A stretch of DNA of 64,000 nt from Providencia rettgeri (lineage in GTDB: Bacteria > Pseudomonadota > Gammaproteobacteria > Enterobacterales > Enterobacteriaceae). Shown here piece after piece: positions 10,264-19,991 of this stretch. The translations under genes were made by a program, and so were the position numbers. The notes beneath the pieces were generated by a model. That model worked only from the letters and a program-made list of their open reading frames with translations, did not search any database and was not told where the DNA came from. The first letter of the stretch is position 1; each line of letters begins with the position of its first letter. The stretch lies in the NCBI RefSeq assembly GCF_001874625.1, contig NZ_CP017671.1, positions 1,116,001 through 1,180,000 on the forward strand, written 5' to 3'.

Positions 10264-11466
10264 ATGCAAGAAAGCATGCAAAATGCGCCATTAATGAGCC
10301 GAGGAATGAAAGCCGTATTGGCGTCTCAATTCCTCTCTGCATTTGCTGATAATGCATTATTATTTGCAATACTTGCACAGCTTAAAGCAGAGTTTTACCC
10401 TGAGTGGAGCCATCCTATTCTGCAAATGGTGTTTGTATTTACTTATATTGTACTGGCACCTTTTGTAGGGCAAATCGCCGATAGGTTCTCAAAAGGGCGC
10501 GTAATGTTGTTTTCTAACATTTTTAAATTTATTGGGGCTCTTGGTATTTGTTTGGGGTTAAACCCTTTCCTTTGCTATGGTCTAGTGGGGGTAGGCGCTG
10601 CATCTTATTCCCCTGCTAAATACGGTATTTTAGGGGAATTAACAGGGGGAGATAACCTTGTTAAAGCAAATGGAGTTATGGAAGCATCGACAATCGCGGC
10701 TATTCTAGTGGGCTCAGTGGTCGGTGGGGTGCTTTCCGATATTAACCTTATATTAGCGCTCGGAACTTGTGCTGTATTGTATGCATTAGCTGTTATTGCC
10801 AATTTCTTTATCCCACCGCTAGTGGCTGCACGGCCAGGCAAAGGCTGGAATATTAAACTATTAGTGACTGATTTTTTCGGTGCTTGCCGTATTCTATGGT
10901 CTAACCAAGAAAGTCGCTTCTCACTTGTGGGGACCAGTTTATTTTGGGGGGCGGGTGTCACCTTACGTTTTTTATTAGTGGCATGGGTACCTGTCGCTTT
11001 AGGCTTACAAGACAACACAACCCCAACAATCCTCAATGCGATGGTTGCTATAGGGATTGTCGTTGGAGCGGGGCTTGCTGCTAAATTTATTACCTTAAAA
11101 ACGGTTTATCGTTGTATTCCTGCTGGGGTTATCATCGGTATCATGGTGGTTTTACTCTCATTGCAAACTAATATTATTCCAGCATATTTTATTCTGATAA
11201 TACTTGGGGTATTTGGTGGCTTATTTGTGGTTCCACTTAATGCATTACTTCAAGAAAAGGGGAAAGAGACTGTTGGAGCAGGGAATGCCATTGCTGTGCA
11301 AAACTTAGGCGAAAACAGTGCAATGCTAATTATGTTAGGCTTGTACTCTTTGGCAATTAAAGCTGGTTTGTCAGTAGTGAATGCAGGGATTGGCTTTGGT
11401 GCTGTATTTGCGATAGCTATTGCGGGTTTGTGGGTTTGGGATCGCGCTCGTAAAAAAATGAAGTAA
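10264..11466 (+). CDS. lplT: Lysophospholipid transporter LplT
   Basis: Major facilitator superfamily membrane protein that flips lysophospholipids, mainly lyso-PE, across the inner membrane to Aas. About 400 aa with some 12 hydrophobic segments. The N-terminus reads [23 protein letters not shown]; other conserved blocks include [18 protein letters not shown] and [17 protein letters not shown]. The ATG at 10264 fits the AAGGA site at 10251-10255 better than the in-frame ATG at 10255, which overlaps aas. The Aas-LplT gene pair is conserved across enterics. Confidence 0.93.
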   Translation: MQESMQNAPLMSRGMKAVLASQFLSAFADNALLFAILAQLKAEFYPEWSHPILQMVFVFTYIVLAPFVGQIADRFSKGRVMLFSNIFKFIGALGICLGLNPFLCYGLVGVGAASYSPAKYGILGELTGGDNLVKANGVMEASTIAAILVGSVVGGVLSDINLILALGTCAVLYALAVIANFFIPPLVAARPGKGWNIKLLVTDFFGACRILWSNQESRFSLVGTSLFWGAGVTLRFLLVAWVPVALGLQDNTTPTILNAMVAIGIVVGAGLAAKFITLKTVYRCIPAGVIIGIMVVLLSLQTNIIPAYFILIILGVFGGLFVVPLNALLQEKGKETVGAGNAIAVQNLGENSAMLIMLGLYSLAIKAGLSVVNAGIGFGAVFAIAIAGLWVWDRARKKMK

Positions 11467-11480
11467 AGGTAGGTAGCATC

Positions 11481-11996
11481 ATGATAGATGAGAAGCAACT
11501 CGAAATATTGAGTATTCAAATTGGTCAGAAACTAACAGAACAAGGTAAAACAGTCACCGCTGCTGAATCTTGTACTGGTGGCTGGGTTGCTAAGGTATTG
11601 ACCGATATCGCAGGGAGCTCAGCTTACTTCCAGCGTGGCTTCGTCACTTATAGCAATGAAGCCAAACACCAAATGATTGGTGTTAAAGAGGAGTCTTTAC
11701 AACAATATGGCGCAGTAAGCCAACAAGTTGTCGCAGAAATGGCTTTAGGGGCATTGCGGGAAGCGAGGGCCGATTTTGCTGTTTCAATCAGTGGAATTGC
11801 CGGCCCCGACGGCGGTAGTATAGAAAAGCCTGTTGGGACAGTCTGGTTTGGTTTTGCTAAAAAACAGGCTGATAAAACCATAACCGTAACAACACAGCAC
11901 TGTGTATTCCAAGGGGATAGAAACCAAGTTCGTTTACAATCAACGGGTTATGTCCTAGAAACACTTTTAAAGTTGTTAAATGAAAAATTTTCTTGA
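11481..11996 (+). CDS. pncC: Nicotinamide-nucleotide amidase (PncC/CinA C-terminal domain family)
   Basis: Deamidates nicotinamide mononucleotide to nicotinate mononucleotide in pyridine-nucleotide recycling. 171 aa, a stand-alone CinA C-terminal domain. Signature blocks are TAAESCTGGWVAKVLTDI, AYFQRGFVTYSNEAK, and VSISGIAGPDGGS..KPVGTVWF. It lies directly upstream of recA as E. coli ygaD does; its stop codon (11994-11996) overlaps the recA -35 hexamer. Confidence 0.92.
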   Translation: MIDEKQLEILSIQIGQKLTEQGKTVTAAESCTGGWVAKVLTDIAGSSAYFQRGFVTYSNEAKHQMIGVKEESLQQYGAVSQQVVAEMALGALREARADFAVSISGIAGPDGGSIEKPVGTVWFGFAKKQADKTITVTTQHCVFQGDRNQVRLQSTGYVLETLLKLLNEKFS

Positions 11997-12020
11997 TACT
12001 GTATGATTATACAGTATAAT
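11993..12020 (+). promoter_or_regulatory. recA promoter with LexA (SOS) box
   Basis: The -35 is TTGATA (11993-11998) and the -10 TATAAT (12015-12020), 16 bases apart. The LexA operator TACTGTATGATTATACAGTA (11997-12016) fills the spacer and overlaps both hexamers. This arrangement is essentially that of E. coli recA. The pncC stop codon overlaps the -35. Confidence 0.95.
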
Positions 12021-12088
12021 TAATTTTAACAAACCCAATTCAATCGTTTTATTCGCAGTGGTCAAGCCATTGCACTTAGGGAGTAATC

Positions 12089-13156
12089 ATGGCTATTGAT
12101 GAAAACAAACAAAAAGCACTTGCAGCAGCATTAGGCCAAATTGAAAAACAATTTGGTAAAGGCTCCATTATGCGTCTTGGTGAAGACCGCTCTATGGATG
12201 TTGAAACGATTTCAACAGGCTCCTTATCCCTTGATGTTGCATTAGGCGCTGGTGGCTTGCCATTAGGTCGTATTGTTGAAATCTACGGTCCTGAAGCTTC
12301 GGGTAAAACAACATTAACTTTACAGGTTATTGCTGCGGCACAACGCAGTGGTAAAACTTGCGCATTTATCGATGCAGAGCACGCCTTAGACCCTATCTAT
12401 GCGAAAAAATTAGGCGTAGATATTGATAACTTATTATGTTCACAACCCGATACAGGTGAACAAGCTCTTGAAATTTGTGATGCATTAACACGCTCAGGGG
12501 CGGTTGATGTCATTATCGTTGACTCTGTTGCTGCGTTAACACCTAAAGCTGAAATTGAAGGCGAGATTGGTGATTCTCATATGGGCCTAGCAGCCCGTAT
12601 GATGAGCCAAGCAATGCGTAAATTGGCGGGGAATTTAAAAACGTCAAATACCTTACTGATCTTTATCAACCAAATTCGTATGAAGATTGGTGTTATGTTT
12701 GGTAATCCGGAAACCACTACAGGTGGTAACGCATTGAAATTCTACGCATCTGTCCGTTTAGATATTCGCCGTATCGGTGCGGTGAAAAACGGTGAAGAAA
12801 TTGTAGGTAGCGAAACCCGTGTTAAAGTTGTGAAAAATAAAGTCGCAGCACCATTTAAACAAGCTGAATTCCAAATTCTTTATGGTGAAGGGATTAACAC
12901 CTTCGGTGAGCTTATTGACTTAGGTGTAAAACATAAATTAATTGAAAAAGCGGGTGCTTGGTATAGCTATAACGGGGACAAAATCGGTCAAGGTAAAGCT
13001 AACTCAACAACTTATTTAAAAGAGCATCCTGAAATAGCACAGGAAATTGATACGAAACTACGCGAAATGTTATTAAATCATACTGGTGAATTTAGTAGCG
13101 CTGCGGAAGATTTCGTCAGTGGTTCTGATGAAGAAGAAACACCAGAAGAAATTTAA
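12089..13156 (+). CDS. recA: Recombinase RecA
   Basis: DNA strand-exchange ATPase and co-protease for LexA, central to homologous recombination and the SOS response. 355 aa. Walker A is GPEASGKT (residues 67-74). Loop L2 contains [25 protein letters not shown]. The acidic C-terminal tail ends [14 protein letters not shown]. The start has an AGGGAG ribosome site. It has its own LexA-controlled promoter. No recX follows: the next gene is alaS, 325 bases on. Confidence 0.99.
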   Translation: MAIDENKQKALAAALGQIEKQFGKGSIMRLGEDRSMDVETISTGSLSLDVALGAGGLPLGRIVEIYGPEASGKTTLTLQVIAAAQRSGKTCAFIDAEHALDPIYAKKLGVDIDNLLCSQPDTGEQALEICDALTRSGAVDVIIVDSVAALTPKAEIEGEIGDSHMGLAARMMSQAMRKLAGNLKTSNTLLIFINQIRMKIGVMFGNPETTTGGNALKFYASVRLDIRRIGAVKNGEEIVGSETRVKVVKNKVAAPFKQAEFQILYGEGINTFGELIDLGVKHKLIEKAGAWYSYNGDKIGQGKANSTTYLKEHPEIAQEIDTKLREMLLNHTGEFSSAAEDFVSGSDEEETPEEI

Positions 13157-13481
13157 TTCAAGTGTAACTATTTGATTATCATCTAAATTAGTGGCGCACC
13201 TTTCATAAGGGGGCGCCATTTTTATTTTGGCCTATTACATTAATAGTTTATCGAACAGTTTTTCTGTGGAAAAATACCCCAGCGCGGGGTATAAACATGC
13301 TTTCAGAAAATATCTAGACGCTTTACAATGAAAGCTGCTAATGGATGTATCTATATTTTACTTCTGCATAAAGAGACTTTATCTTATCAGTCACTTTTTA
13401 ATCGGAGAGTTGATTAGAGGTGATGTTACATACCATCTCAACAATTCGTAATTCTGTTTCCAGCTTGATATTGGGATAAAT
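13157..13481. other. recA-alaS intergenic region without recX
   Basis: A 325-base gap. It holds the recA terminator near its start and, I infer, the alaS promoter. No frame in it encodes a RecX-like protein (about 150-170 aa would be expected between recA and alaS in E. coli). A second GC-rich stretch, CCCCAGCGCGGGG at about 13273-13285, is a small palindrome of unknown role. Confidence 0.6.
13192..13226 (+). terminator. Rho-independent terminator of recA
   Basis: Stem TGGCGC/GCGCCA with inner CCTT/AAGG pairing, followed by TTTTTATTTT. It lies about 35 bases after the recA stop. Confidence 0.85.
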
Positions 13482-16109
13482 ATGAGTAAAAGCACCGCTG
13501 AGATCCGTCAAGCGTTTCTCGACTTTTTTCATACGAAAGGTCATCAAGTGGTCACCAGCAGTTCGCTAGTGCCAAATAATGACCCTACACTACTGTTCAC
13601 AAACGCAGGGATGAACCAGTTCAAAGATGTATTTCTTGGCCTGGATAAGAGAGCATATTCCCGAGCGACAACTGCGCAACGTTGCGTTCGAGCAGGTGGT
13701 AAACATAACGACTTAGAAAATGTGGGTTATACCGCTCGTCACCATACATTTTTTGAAATGCTAGGTAACTTCAGCTTCGGTGATTACTTTAAGCATGATG
13801 CTATCCGCTTTGCTTGGGAACTATTAACTAGCGAAGAGTGGTTTAATTTACCAAAAGAAAGGCTGTGGGTAACTGTCTACGCGACAGATGATGAAGCGTA
13901 TGATATCTGGAACAAAGAAATTGGTGTTCCAGCTGAGCGTATTATTCGTATTGGTGACAATAAAGGTGCACCATATGCGTCAGATAACTTCTGGCAAATG
14001 GGTGATACAGGCCCTTGTGGTCCATGTACAGAGATTTTCTATGACCATGGTGAGCATATTTGGGGTGGTCCTCCGGGGAGCCCTGAAGAAGATGGTGACC
14101 GTTACATTGAAATCTGGAACCTTGTCTTCATGCAATTTAACCGTCAATCAGACGGTACTATGGAGCCACTGCCAAAACCTTCAGTCGACACAGGGATGGG
14201 TTTAGAACGCATTTCTGCGGTACTTCAACACGTAAATTCTAACTATGAGATTGATATTTTCCGCGAACTCATTGCTGCTGCTGCGAAAGCAACAGGGGCA
14301 ACTGATTTGGAAAATAAATCATTGCGTGTTATTGCTGACCACATTCGTTCTTGTGCATTCCTTGTTAGTGATGGTGTCATTCCATCAAATGAAGGGCGTG
14401 GCTATGTTTTACGGCGTATTATTCGCCGAGCAGTGCGTCACGGTTACATGCTTGGTGCAAAGGATACCTTCTTCTACAAATTAGTTGCTCCACTAATTAA
14501 CGTGATGGGCTCTGCTGCGGATGAGCTTGCACGTCAGCAAGCAATGGTAGAAAAAGTTCTTAAAACTGAAGAAGAACAATTTGCTCGTACTTTAGAACGC
14601 GGCTTGCAATTATTAGACGAAGAACTTGCTTCCCTAAAAGGCGATACACTTGATGGTGAGGCTGCATTCCGTTTATATGATACCTATGGCTTCCCTATCG
14701 ATTTAACGGCGGACGTTTGCCGTGAACGCAATATTAAAGTCGATGAGCAAGGTTTTGAGCATGCGATGGAAGACCAACGTCGTCGTGCTAGAGAATCGAG
14801 CGGTTTTGGCGCAGATTATAACTCATTAATCAAAGTTGATAAGCGTAGCGAATTCTCTGGTTATCAATACGATGAGCAACAAGCAACAATCACGGCTTTG
14901 TATAAAGATGGTCAACCTGTTGATACCCTTAAAGAGGGTGAAGAAGGGTTGGTTATCCTAGATAAAACTGCATTCTATGCAGAGTCCGGTGGGCAAGTGG
15001 GTGACACTGGTTATTTAAATAGTGACAGTGCAAGCTTTAATGTAACAGACACTCAAAAATACGGCCAAGCGATTGGTCACATAGGTAAAGTAGAGTCAGG
15101 TACATTAGTTGTTAACCATCGTATTACTGCTTTGATTAATAGCGCGAGGCGTGATGCTATCCGCTTAAATCACTCAGCGACACATTTACTTCATGCTGCA
15201 TTACGTCAGGTATTGGGTGAGCATGTGTCACAAAAAGGCTCATTGGTTAACGATAAATATCTCCGTTTTGATTTCTCCCATTTTGAAGCGATGACACAGG
15301 AAGAGCTACGTCAGGTAGAAGATATTGTGAATGCTCAAATCCGAAAAAACTCAGAAATTGAAACTGAGTTGATGGATTTAGAGGGAGCTAAAGCGAAAGG
15401 CGCTATGGCATTATTCGGTGAAAAATATGAAGAACGTGTACGCGTTTTGAGTATGGGTGATTTTTCTATTGAATTATGCGGTGGTACACATGCTAGTCGA
15501 ACTGGGGATATTGGTTTATTCCGTATTCTTAGCGAATCAGGCACTGCTGCTGGCGTTCGTCGTATCGAAGCAACAACGGGGGCGATGGCGATTGAAAATA
15601 TTCACAATCAATCCGAGCAACTTTCAGCAATTGCTCACCTATTAAAAGGTGACTCCAATAGTCTTGTGGAAAAAGTTAAAGCTGCATTAGACAAATCTCG
15701 TCAGCTCGAGAAAGAAATTTTGCAACTAAAAGATCAGCAAGCATCGCAAGAAAGTGCTTCAATAGGTAGTAAAGCGAAAGATGTGAAAGGCATCAAGTTG
15801 TTAGTGACTCAACTGAGCAATACTGATCCTAAGCTACTGAGAACTATGGTAGATGATCTCAAGAATCAGCTGAAATCTGCGATTATCGTGCTTTCAACAA
15901 CAAGTGGTGATAAAGTCAGTATGATCGTTGGGGTGACTAATGATTTAACTGCTAAAGTTAAAGCAGGTGACTTGATTTCCTTTATTGCAGGGCAGGTTGG
16001 CGGTAAAGGTGGTGGGCGACCAGACATGGCACAGGCAGGGGGTACTGACGTGAATGCATTACCTGCTGCGATGGCAAGTGTCGAAGAATGGGTTGAATCA
16101 CGGCTATAA
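13482..16109 (+). CDS. alaS: Alanyl-tRNA synthetase
   Basis: Charges tRNA-Ala and edits mischarged Ser/Gly-tRNA. 875 aa (E. coli 876). The N-terminal class II aminoacylation domain begins [18 protein letters not shown] and contains [20 protein letters not shown]-type signature sequence. The editing domain carries [12 protein letters not shown] (HxxxH zinc site) and [15 protein letters not shown] (Cys and His). The C-Ala domain ends with [15 protein letters not shown]. It is followed by csrA as in E. coli. Confidence 0.98.
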   Translation: MSKSTAEIRQAFLDFFHTKGHQVVTSSSLVPNNDPTLLFTNAGMNQFKDVFLGLDKRAYSRATTAQRCVRAGGKHNDLENVGYTARHHTFFEMLGNFSFGDYFKHDAIRFAWELLTSEEWFNLPKERLWVTVYATDDEAYDIWNKEIGVPAERIIRIGDNKGAPYASDNFWQMGDTGPCGPCTEIFYDHGEHIWGGPPGSPEEDGDRYIEIWNLVFMQFNRQSDGTMEPLPKPSVDTGMGLERISAVLQHVNSNYEIDIFRELIAAAAKATGATDLENKSLRVIADHIRSCAFLVSDGVIPSNEGRGYVLRRIIRRAVRHGYMLGAKDTFFYKLVAPLINVMGSAADELARQQAMVEKVLKTEEEQFARTLERGLQLLDEELASLKGDTLDGEAAFRLYDTYGFPIDLTADVCRERNIKVDEQGFEHAMEDQRRRARESSGFGADYNSLIKVDKRSEFSGYQYDEQQATITALYKDGQPVDTLKEGEEGLVILDKTAFYAESGGQVGDTGYLNSDSASFNVTDTQKYGQAIGHIGKVESGTLVVNHRITALINSARRDAIRLNHSATHLLHAALRQVLGEHVSQKGSLVNDKYLRFDFSHFEAMTQEELRQVEDIVNAQIRKNSEIETELMDLEGAKAKGAMALFGEKYEERVRVLSMGDFSIELCGGTHASRTGDIGLFRILSESGTAAGVRRIEATTGAMAIENIHNQSEQLSAIAHLLKGDSNSLVEKVKAALDKSRQLEKEILQLKDQQASQESASIGSKAKDVKGIKLLVTQLSNTDPKLLRTMVDDLKNQLKSAIIVLSTTSGDKVSMIVGVTNDLTAKVKAGDLISFIAGQVGGKGGGRPDMAQAGGTDVNALPAAMASVEEWVESRL

Positions 16110-16303
16110 GCGTCGACAAAGTTGCGGCATTGTTAATGTATCGCTTGTAGTGTTATATTTTGCTTGTAAATAATTAGAATGCTTGCATTGATGGCATCAA
16201 TGCTTTAGGTGAATATCATTGCTTTACGTTTTCACGGTGTGTGATGGACAATAGCGGGGGATACCTAAAGACCCGACTCTTTTAATATTTCAAGGAGCAA
16301 AGA

Positions 16304-16489
16304 ATGCTTATTCTGACTCGTCGAGTTGGTGAAACACTCATGATAGGCGATGAGGTAACAGTTACTGTATTGGGTGTCAAAGGCAACCAAGTTCGTATTG
16401 GTGTTAACGCCCCAAAAGAAGTTTCTGTTCACCGTGAAGAAATTTATCAACGGATCCAGGCTGAAAAAACTCAACCAGATAATCAATAA
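16304..16489 (+). CDS. csrA: Carbon storage regulator CsrA
   Basis: Small dimeric RNA-binding protein that represses or stabilises mRNAs through GGA motifs, controlling glycogen, biofilm and motility. 61 aa, nearly identical to E. coli Csr[19 protein letters not shown] and [15 protein letters not shown]. The ribosome site CAAGGAG at 16292-16298 itself contains a GGA element, consistent with the autoregulation known in E. coli. It has its own 194-base upstream region after alaS. Confidence 0.98.
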   Translation: MLILTRRVGETLMIGDEVTVTVLGVKGNQVRIGVNAPKEVSVHREEIYQRIQAEKTQPDNQ

Positions 16490-16497
16490 TAAAAAAG

Positions 16498-16543
16498 AAG
16501 CGTCCAATGATTGACCACACAGCAAGAATGGACGCTTGTCTTT
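16498..16543 (+). terminator. Inverted repeat after csrA, probable terminator
   Basis: Arms AAGCGTCCA (16498-16506) and TGGACGCTT (16529-16537) are perfectly complementary with a 22-base loop, followed by GTCTTTCC. The long loop and short T-run make it a moderate candidate. Confidence 0.5.
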
Positions 16544-16840
16544 CCTATTCTATTATTCCCTTTTGTTAATCTAATATGCAGTTTTTTAGTGTTTAGCGAC
16601 TATATTTTGCTAAGCATTAATTTTCATCGTGCTCGATTTATTTTTTTATTGCATGTCTATTTTTCATTTGGCTAAAAAATATACTTTTTGTTGAGTGCTA
16701 TCATCATTTTTTTTCCTGCTTTTTGTTTATAAACTTAGTGAAATAAGGGCTGAAAAAGATCTTTTTCGGTGCTAAACTAATCATCTTGCTTGTGAAATGT
16801 GCAAACAGACTACGGAATGCAAAAAGTTTGGAAAAATTGT

Positions 16841-16868
16841 TTGACTTCTAAGTCTAGGAAAGTAATAT
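16841..16868 (+). promoter_or_regulatory. Promoter of the tRNA-Ser/tRNA-Arg cluster
   Basis: TTGACT (16841-16846), a 16-base spacer and TAATAT (16863-16868), followed by a GCGCC discriminator typical of stringently controlled stable-RNA promoters. It lies about 55 bases before the first tRNA. Confidence 0.75.
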
Positions 16869-16924
16869 GTGCGCCACACAGCAACGAGATGTTTGAAAAA
16901 ACAAATCGTGTGTAACTAAAATAT

Positions 16925-17017
16925 GGTGAGGTGGCCGAGAGGCTGAAGGCGCTCCCCTGCTAAGGGAGTATGCGGTCAAAAGCTGCATCGAGGGTTCGAA
17001 TCCCTCCCTCACCGCCA
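16925..17017 (+). tRNA. serV: tRNA-Ser (anticodon GCT)
   Basis: 93-nt class II tRNA with the long serine variable arm. The anticodon loop reads CTGCTAA within CCCCTGCTAAGGG, and CCA is encoded at the 3' end. It closely matches E. coli serV, which also lies between csrA and gshA beside tRNA-Arg genes. Confidence 0.97.
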
Positions 17018-17027
17018 TTTTAGATAT

Positions 17028-17104
17028 GCATCCGTAGCTCAGCTGGATAGAGTACTCGGCTACGAACCGAGCGGTCGGAGGTTCGAATCCTCCCGGATGC
17101 ACCA
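17028..17104 (+). tRNA. tRNA-Arg (anticodon ACG), copy 1
   Basis: 77-nt cloverleaf with the anticodon in GGCTACGAACC, T-loop GGTTCGAATCC and encoded CCA. It is one of three identical copies and reads CGN codons after A34-to-inosine editing. Confidence 0.97.
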
Positions 17105-17243
17105 TATTTAACCCTATAAGAGTATCTGATGGGGTTTTGTTTTGGTTCTAGAATATTGGAAACCAAAACATGCAGTAACTTAGAAGTTAGTTTTTAGTAG
17201 TTGATAAAAATTTTGAGATAAAAATCAGTCTTGCACTAAACAT

Positions 17244-17320
17244 GCATCCGTAGCTCAGCTGGATAGAGTACTCGGCTACGAACCGAGCGGTCGGAGGTTC
17301 GAATCCTCCCGGATGCACCA
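17244..17320 (+). tRNA. tRNA-Arg (anticodon ACG), copy 2
   Basis: Identical in sequence to the copy at 17028-17104. The 139-base spacer before it is unlike the other spacer. Confidence 0.97.
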
Positions 17321-17413
17321 TCTCTTAGTTGCTAAATTTAGCATATCAATAATACATTTTAATCTAATTCATAAAAAGTTATTGGAACATCGATTTATAA
17401 TCGAAAGAATTTT

Positions 17414-17490
17414 GCATCCGTAGCTCAGCTGGATAGAGTACTCGGCTACGAACCGAGCGGTCGGAGGTTCGAATCCTCCCGGATGCACCA
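17414..17490 (+). tRNA. tRNA-Arg (anticodon ACG), copy 3
   Basis: Identical to the two preceding tRNA-Arg genes. It is last in the cluster and followed directly by a terminator. Confidence 0.97.
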
Positions 17491-17498
17491 TCATTAGA

Positions 17499-17526
17499 AA
17501 CTCCTCACTTTGAGGAGTTTTTTTTT
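17499..17526 (+). terminator. Terminator of the tRNA cluster
   Basis: Stem AACTCCTCA/TGAGGAGTT with a CTT loop and a run of eight or more T. It lies nine bases after the last tRNA. Confidence 0.93.
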
Positions 17527-17673
17527 GCCTAAAATTAGAAAAAATGCCATTCACCTAATATCTTTGTATGTAATCCTCGATAAACCACACATCTAGACAG
17601 CGACAATTTATGTGATTTAAGCTAAAGTAATTGCCTCAATAAAATAAATTAACATCACAGGCGGGAGGTCGAT

Positions 17674-19233
17674 TTGATCCCGGACGTATCAAAAGCGCTC
17701 TCATGGTTAGAGGCGCACCCAGAAGCACTAAATGGAATTCAACGTGGTATTGAGCGCGAAACATTGCGTGTGTCCCCAACAGGTGCGATAGCAGAAACAT
17801 TGCATCCAGAAGGGCTGGGAAAAGCTTTAACACATAAATGGATCACGACAGATTTTGCGGAGTCCTTACTCGAATTTATTACTCCTGTAGATAAAAGCAT
17901 CAGCCATAATTTGGCCTTTCTTCGGGATTTACATCGTTATACTGCGCGCCAACTTAAAAATGAAAGAATGTGGCCGCTCAGTATGCCGTGCTTTATTGAA
18001 AGTGAAGATAGAATCACTCTTGCTCAATATGGTTCTTCTAATGTCGGGCGTTTTAAAACCCTGTATCGAGAGGGCTTAAAAAATCGTTATGGTGCGCTAA
18101 TGCAAACGATAGCAGGGGTGCATTATAACTTTTCTTTGCCAATTGAATTTTGGCAGGCTTGGGCTGGTGTAAAAGATGAAGAAAGCGGTAAAGAAAAAAT
18201 TTCAGAGGGCTATTTACGTCTGATCAGAAATTATTACCGCTTCGGTTGGGTTATTCCGTATCTATTCGGCGCATCTCCAGCCATTTGTGGCTCTTTCTTA
18301 AAGGATAGAGACACAGCGTTATCATTTGATAAAACAGATTGTGGCACCTATTACTTACCTTATGCGACATCACTGCGCATGAGTGACCTAGGCTATACAA
18401 ATAAGTCGCAAAGTGATCTAAATATTACGTTCAATAAACTGGATGAATATATAGAAAACTTGAAAAAAGCCATTCATAAACCTTCGGCTGAGTTTGAAAA
18501 GCTAGGAGTAAAAAAAGATGGCGAATATGTTCAGTTAAATACGAATGTATTACAGATAGAGAATGAGCTGTATGCCCCTATACGGCCGAAACGTGTACCT
18601 AAAGGTAATGAATCACCTTCAGATGCTCTAATGCGTGGTGGTATTGAGTATATTGAAGTTCGTTCACTGGATATCAACCCGTTCAGTGCAATTGGGGTAA
18701 ATGAAACACAAGCTCGGTTTGTTGATCTATTCTTAATATGGTGTGTGCTTGCAGATGCACCTGAAATGAATGCTCAAGAGCTTGATTGCTGTCGCCAAAA
18801 TTGGAACAGGGTGATCCTTGAAGGGCGTAAACCTGGACAAGTGATTGGTTTTGGTTGTGGTAGTGAAGTCAAACCATTAGTTGAGGTTGGTCAGCAATTA
18901 TTTAATGATTTAATTCGGGTTGCTGAAGTGCTTGATACTTGTTGTGATGAAAGGTATCAAGAAGCTTGCCACCAGTTTGTTGCCATGTTTGAAGATCCAA
19001 CACTGACATACTCAGCGCTCGTTATGGATGAGATGTTGGAAAAAGGCATTGGTGGTTATGGGCTAGAATTAGCTGAGAAGTATTTTGAACAGTTAGTTAA
19101 TGAACCTTATGAAGTGATTACTGAAGAGCAATTTGAACAAGCACGGTTAGCTTCAATTGAGAAGCAAGCAAAGATGGAGCAAAGTGAAACTGAAAGCTTT
19201 GAAGACTATCTGCGCATCCATGCAGGACGCTAA
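17674..19233 (+). CDS. gshA: Glutamate-cysteine ligase
   Basis: First and rate-limiting step of glutathione synthesis: ATP-dependent ligation of glutamate and cysteine. 519 aa (E. coli 518), proteobacterial class I enzyme. Conserved blocks include [13 protein letters not shown] near residue 22, [18 protein letters not shown], and [20 protein letters not shown]. The start codon is TTG, preceded by GGGAGG; E. coli gshA also begins with TTG. It is followed by luxS, the conserved enteric order. Confidence 0.97.
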   Translation: MIPDVSKALSWLEAHPEALNGIQRGIERETLRVSPTGAIAETLHPEGLGKALTHKWITTDFAESLLEFITPVDKSISHNLAFLRDLHRYTARQLKNERMWPLSMPCFIESEDRITLAQYGSSNVGRFKTLYREGLKNRYGALMQTIAGVHYNFSLPIEFWQAWAGVKDEESGKEKISEGYLRLIRNYYRFGWVIPYLFGASPAICGSFLKDRDTALSFDKTDCGTYYLPYATSLRMSDLGYTNKSQSDLNITFNKLDEYIENLKKAIHKPSAEFEKLGVKKDGEYVQLNTNVLQIENELYAPIRPKRVPKGNESPSDALMRGGIEYIEVRSLDINPFSAIGVNETQARFVDLFLIWCVLADAPEMNAQELDCCRQNWNRVILEGRKPGQVIGFGCGSEVKPLVEVGQQLFNDLIRVAEVLDTCCDERYQEACHQFVAMFEDPTLTYSALVMDEMLEKGIGGYGLELAEKYFEQLVNEPYEVITEEQFEQARLASIEKQAKMEQSETESFEDYLRIHAGR

Positions 19234-19240
19234 AAGAAAT

Positions 19241-19257
19241 GGCCACACTAGGTGGCC
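19241..19257. terminator. Inverted repeat between gshA and luxS
   Basis: GGCCAC ACTAG GTGGCC, eight bases after the gshA stop. The flanks are A-rich and no T-run follows, so termination is uncertain. Confidence 0.4.
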
Positions 19258-19387
19258 AAATAAAAATCTCTTAGAGAATTAGGGATGATAACAAATTGCG
19301 CGTCTTTCAATATTTCAGACTCTGCATTTTCAAAATAGTTTCATTTATTTTTAGAAATAATTTTTATATTTTTGAGGAGGTCACAAA

Positions 19388-19903
19388 ATGCCATTATTAG
19401 ATAGCTTTACTGTCGATCATACTCGCATGTCAGCGCCTGCTGTACGTGTGGCAAAAACCATGAAAACACCGAATGATGATACTATCACAGTGTTTGATTT
19501 ACGTTTTACCGTGCCAAATGAAGAAGCCATGACAGAGAAAGGAACGCATACTTTAGAGCACTTATTTGCAGGCTTTATGCGTGATCATCTCAACAGTGAT
19601 GGTGTAGAAATTATTGATATCTCTCCAATGGGCTGCCGTACAGGTTTTTATATGAGCTTAATCGGCCAACCAGAGGAGCAGCGTGTTGCTAATGCGTGGA
19701 AAGCGGCAATGGAAGATGTTTTGAAGGTTGAAGATCAAAACAAAATTCCTGAATTGAATGTATATCAGTGTGGTACATATAAAATGCATTCATTAGAAGA
19801 AGCGCAACAAATTGCACGTAATGTTCTCGCTTCCGAGATTGGTATCAATAAAAATGATGAATTAGCGTTACCAGCAGACAAACTAGAGCAACTGCACGTC
19901 TAG
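19388..19903 (+). CDS. luxS: S-ribosylhomocysteine lyase (autoinducer-2 synthase)
   Basis: Cleaves S-ribosylhomocysteine to homocysteine and DPD, the AI-2 precursor, in the activated methyl cycle. 171 aa. The metal site HTLEH (His54, Glu57, His58) is present, with Cys128 in YQCGTYK as third ligand and Cys83 in MGCRTGF as the catalytic cysteine. A very strong GAGGAGGT ribosome site precedes the ATG. A terminator follows. Confidence 0.98.
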   Translation: MPLLDSFTVDHTRMSAPAVRVAKTMKTPNDDTITVFDLRFTVPNEEAMTEKGTHTLEHLFAGFMRDHLNSDGVEIIDISPMGCRTGFYMSLIGQPEEQRVANAWKAAMEDVLKVEDQNKIPELNVYQCGTYKMHSLEEAQQIARNVLASEIGINKNDELALPADKLEQLHV

Positions 19904-19939
19904 TTATCTATTTTTTAGTTGATCTATATATAAAACAAA

Positions 19940-19963
19940 AGAGCCAATATCTGGCTCTTTTTA
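19940..19963. terminator. Terminator between luxS and the convergent CorB-like gene
   Basis: Stem GAGCCA/TGGCTC with an ATATC loop, T-run on the plus side and an A-run before it (AAAACAAAA), so probably bidirectional. Confidence 0.85.
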
Positions 19964-19991
19964 GGTTGTGAGCTAAGAGTGGCAGTTTAAA

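Larger units (their letters stand above)
16490..16924. other. csrA to tRNA cluster intergenic region
   Basis: AT-rich and without a plausible gene. It holds the inverted repeat after csrA and the promoter of the tRNA cluster, described separately. Minus-strand frames here that read [10 protein letters not shown] are the well-known spurious translation of tRNA genes. Confidence 0.6.

Noticed and set aside
16854-17554. Minus-strand frames over the tRNA cluster
   Set aside because: They read [10 protein letters not shown]-type sequence, the familiar spurious translation of tRNA genes.
16925-17674. Integrative element at the tRNA cluster
   Set aside because: No integrase, no partial tRNA repeat; only short spacers then gshA, as in E. 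coli.
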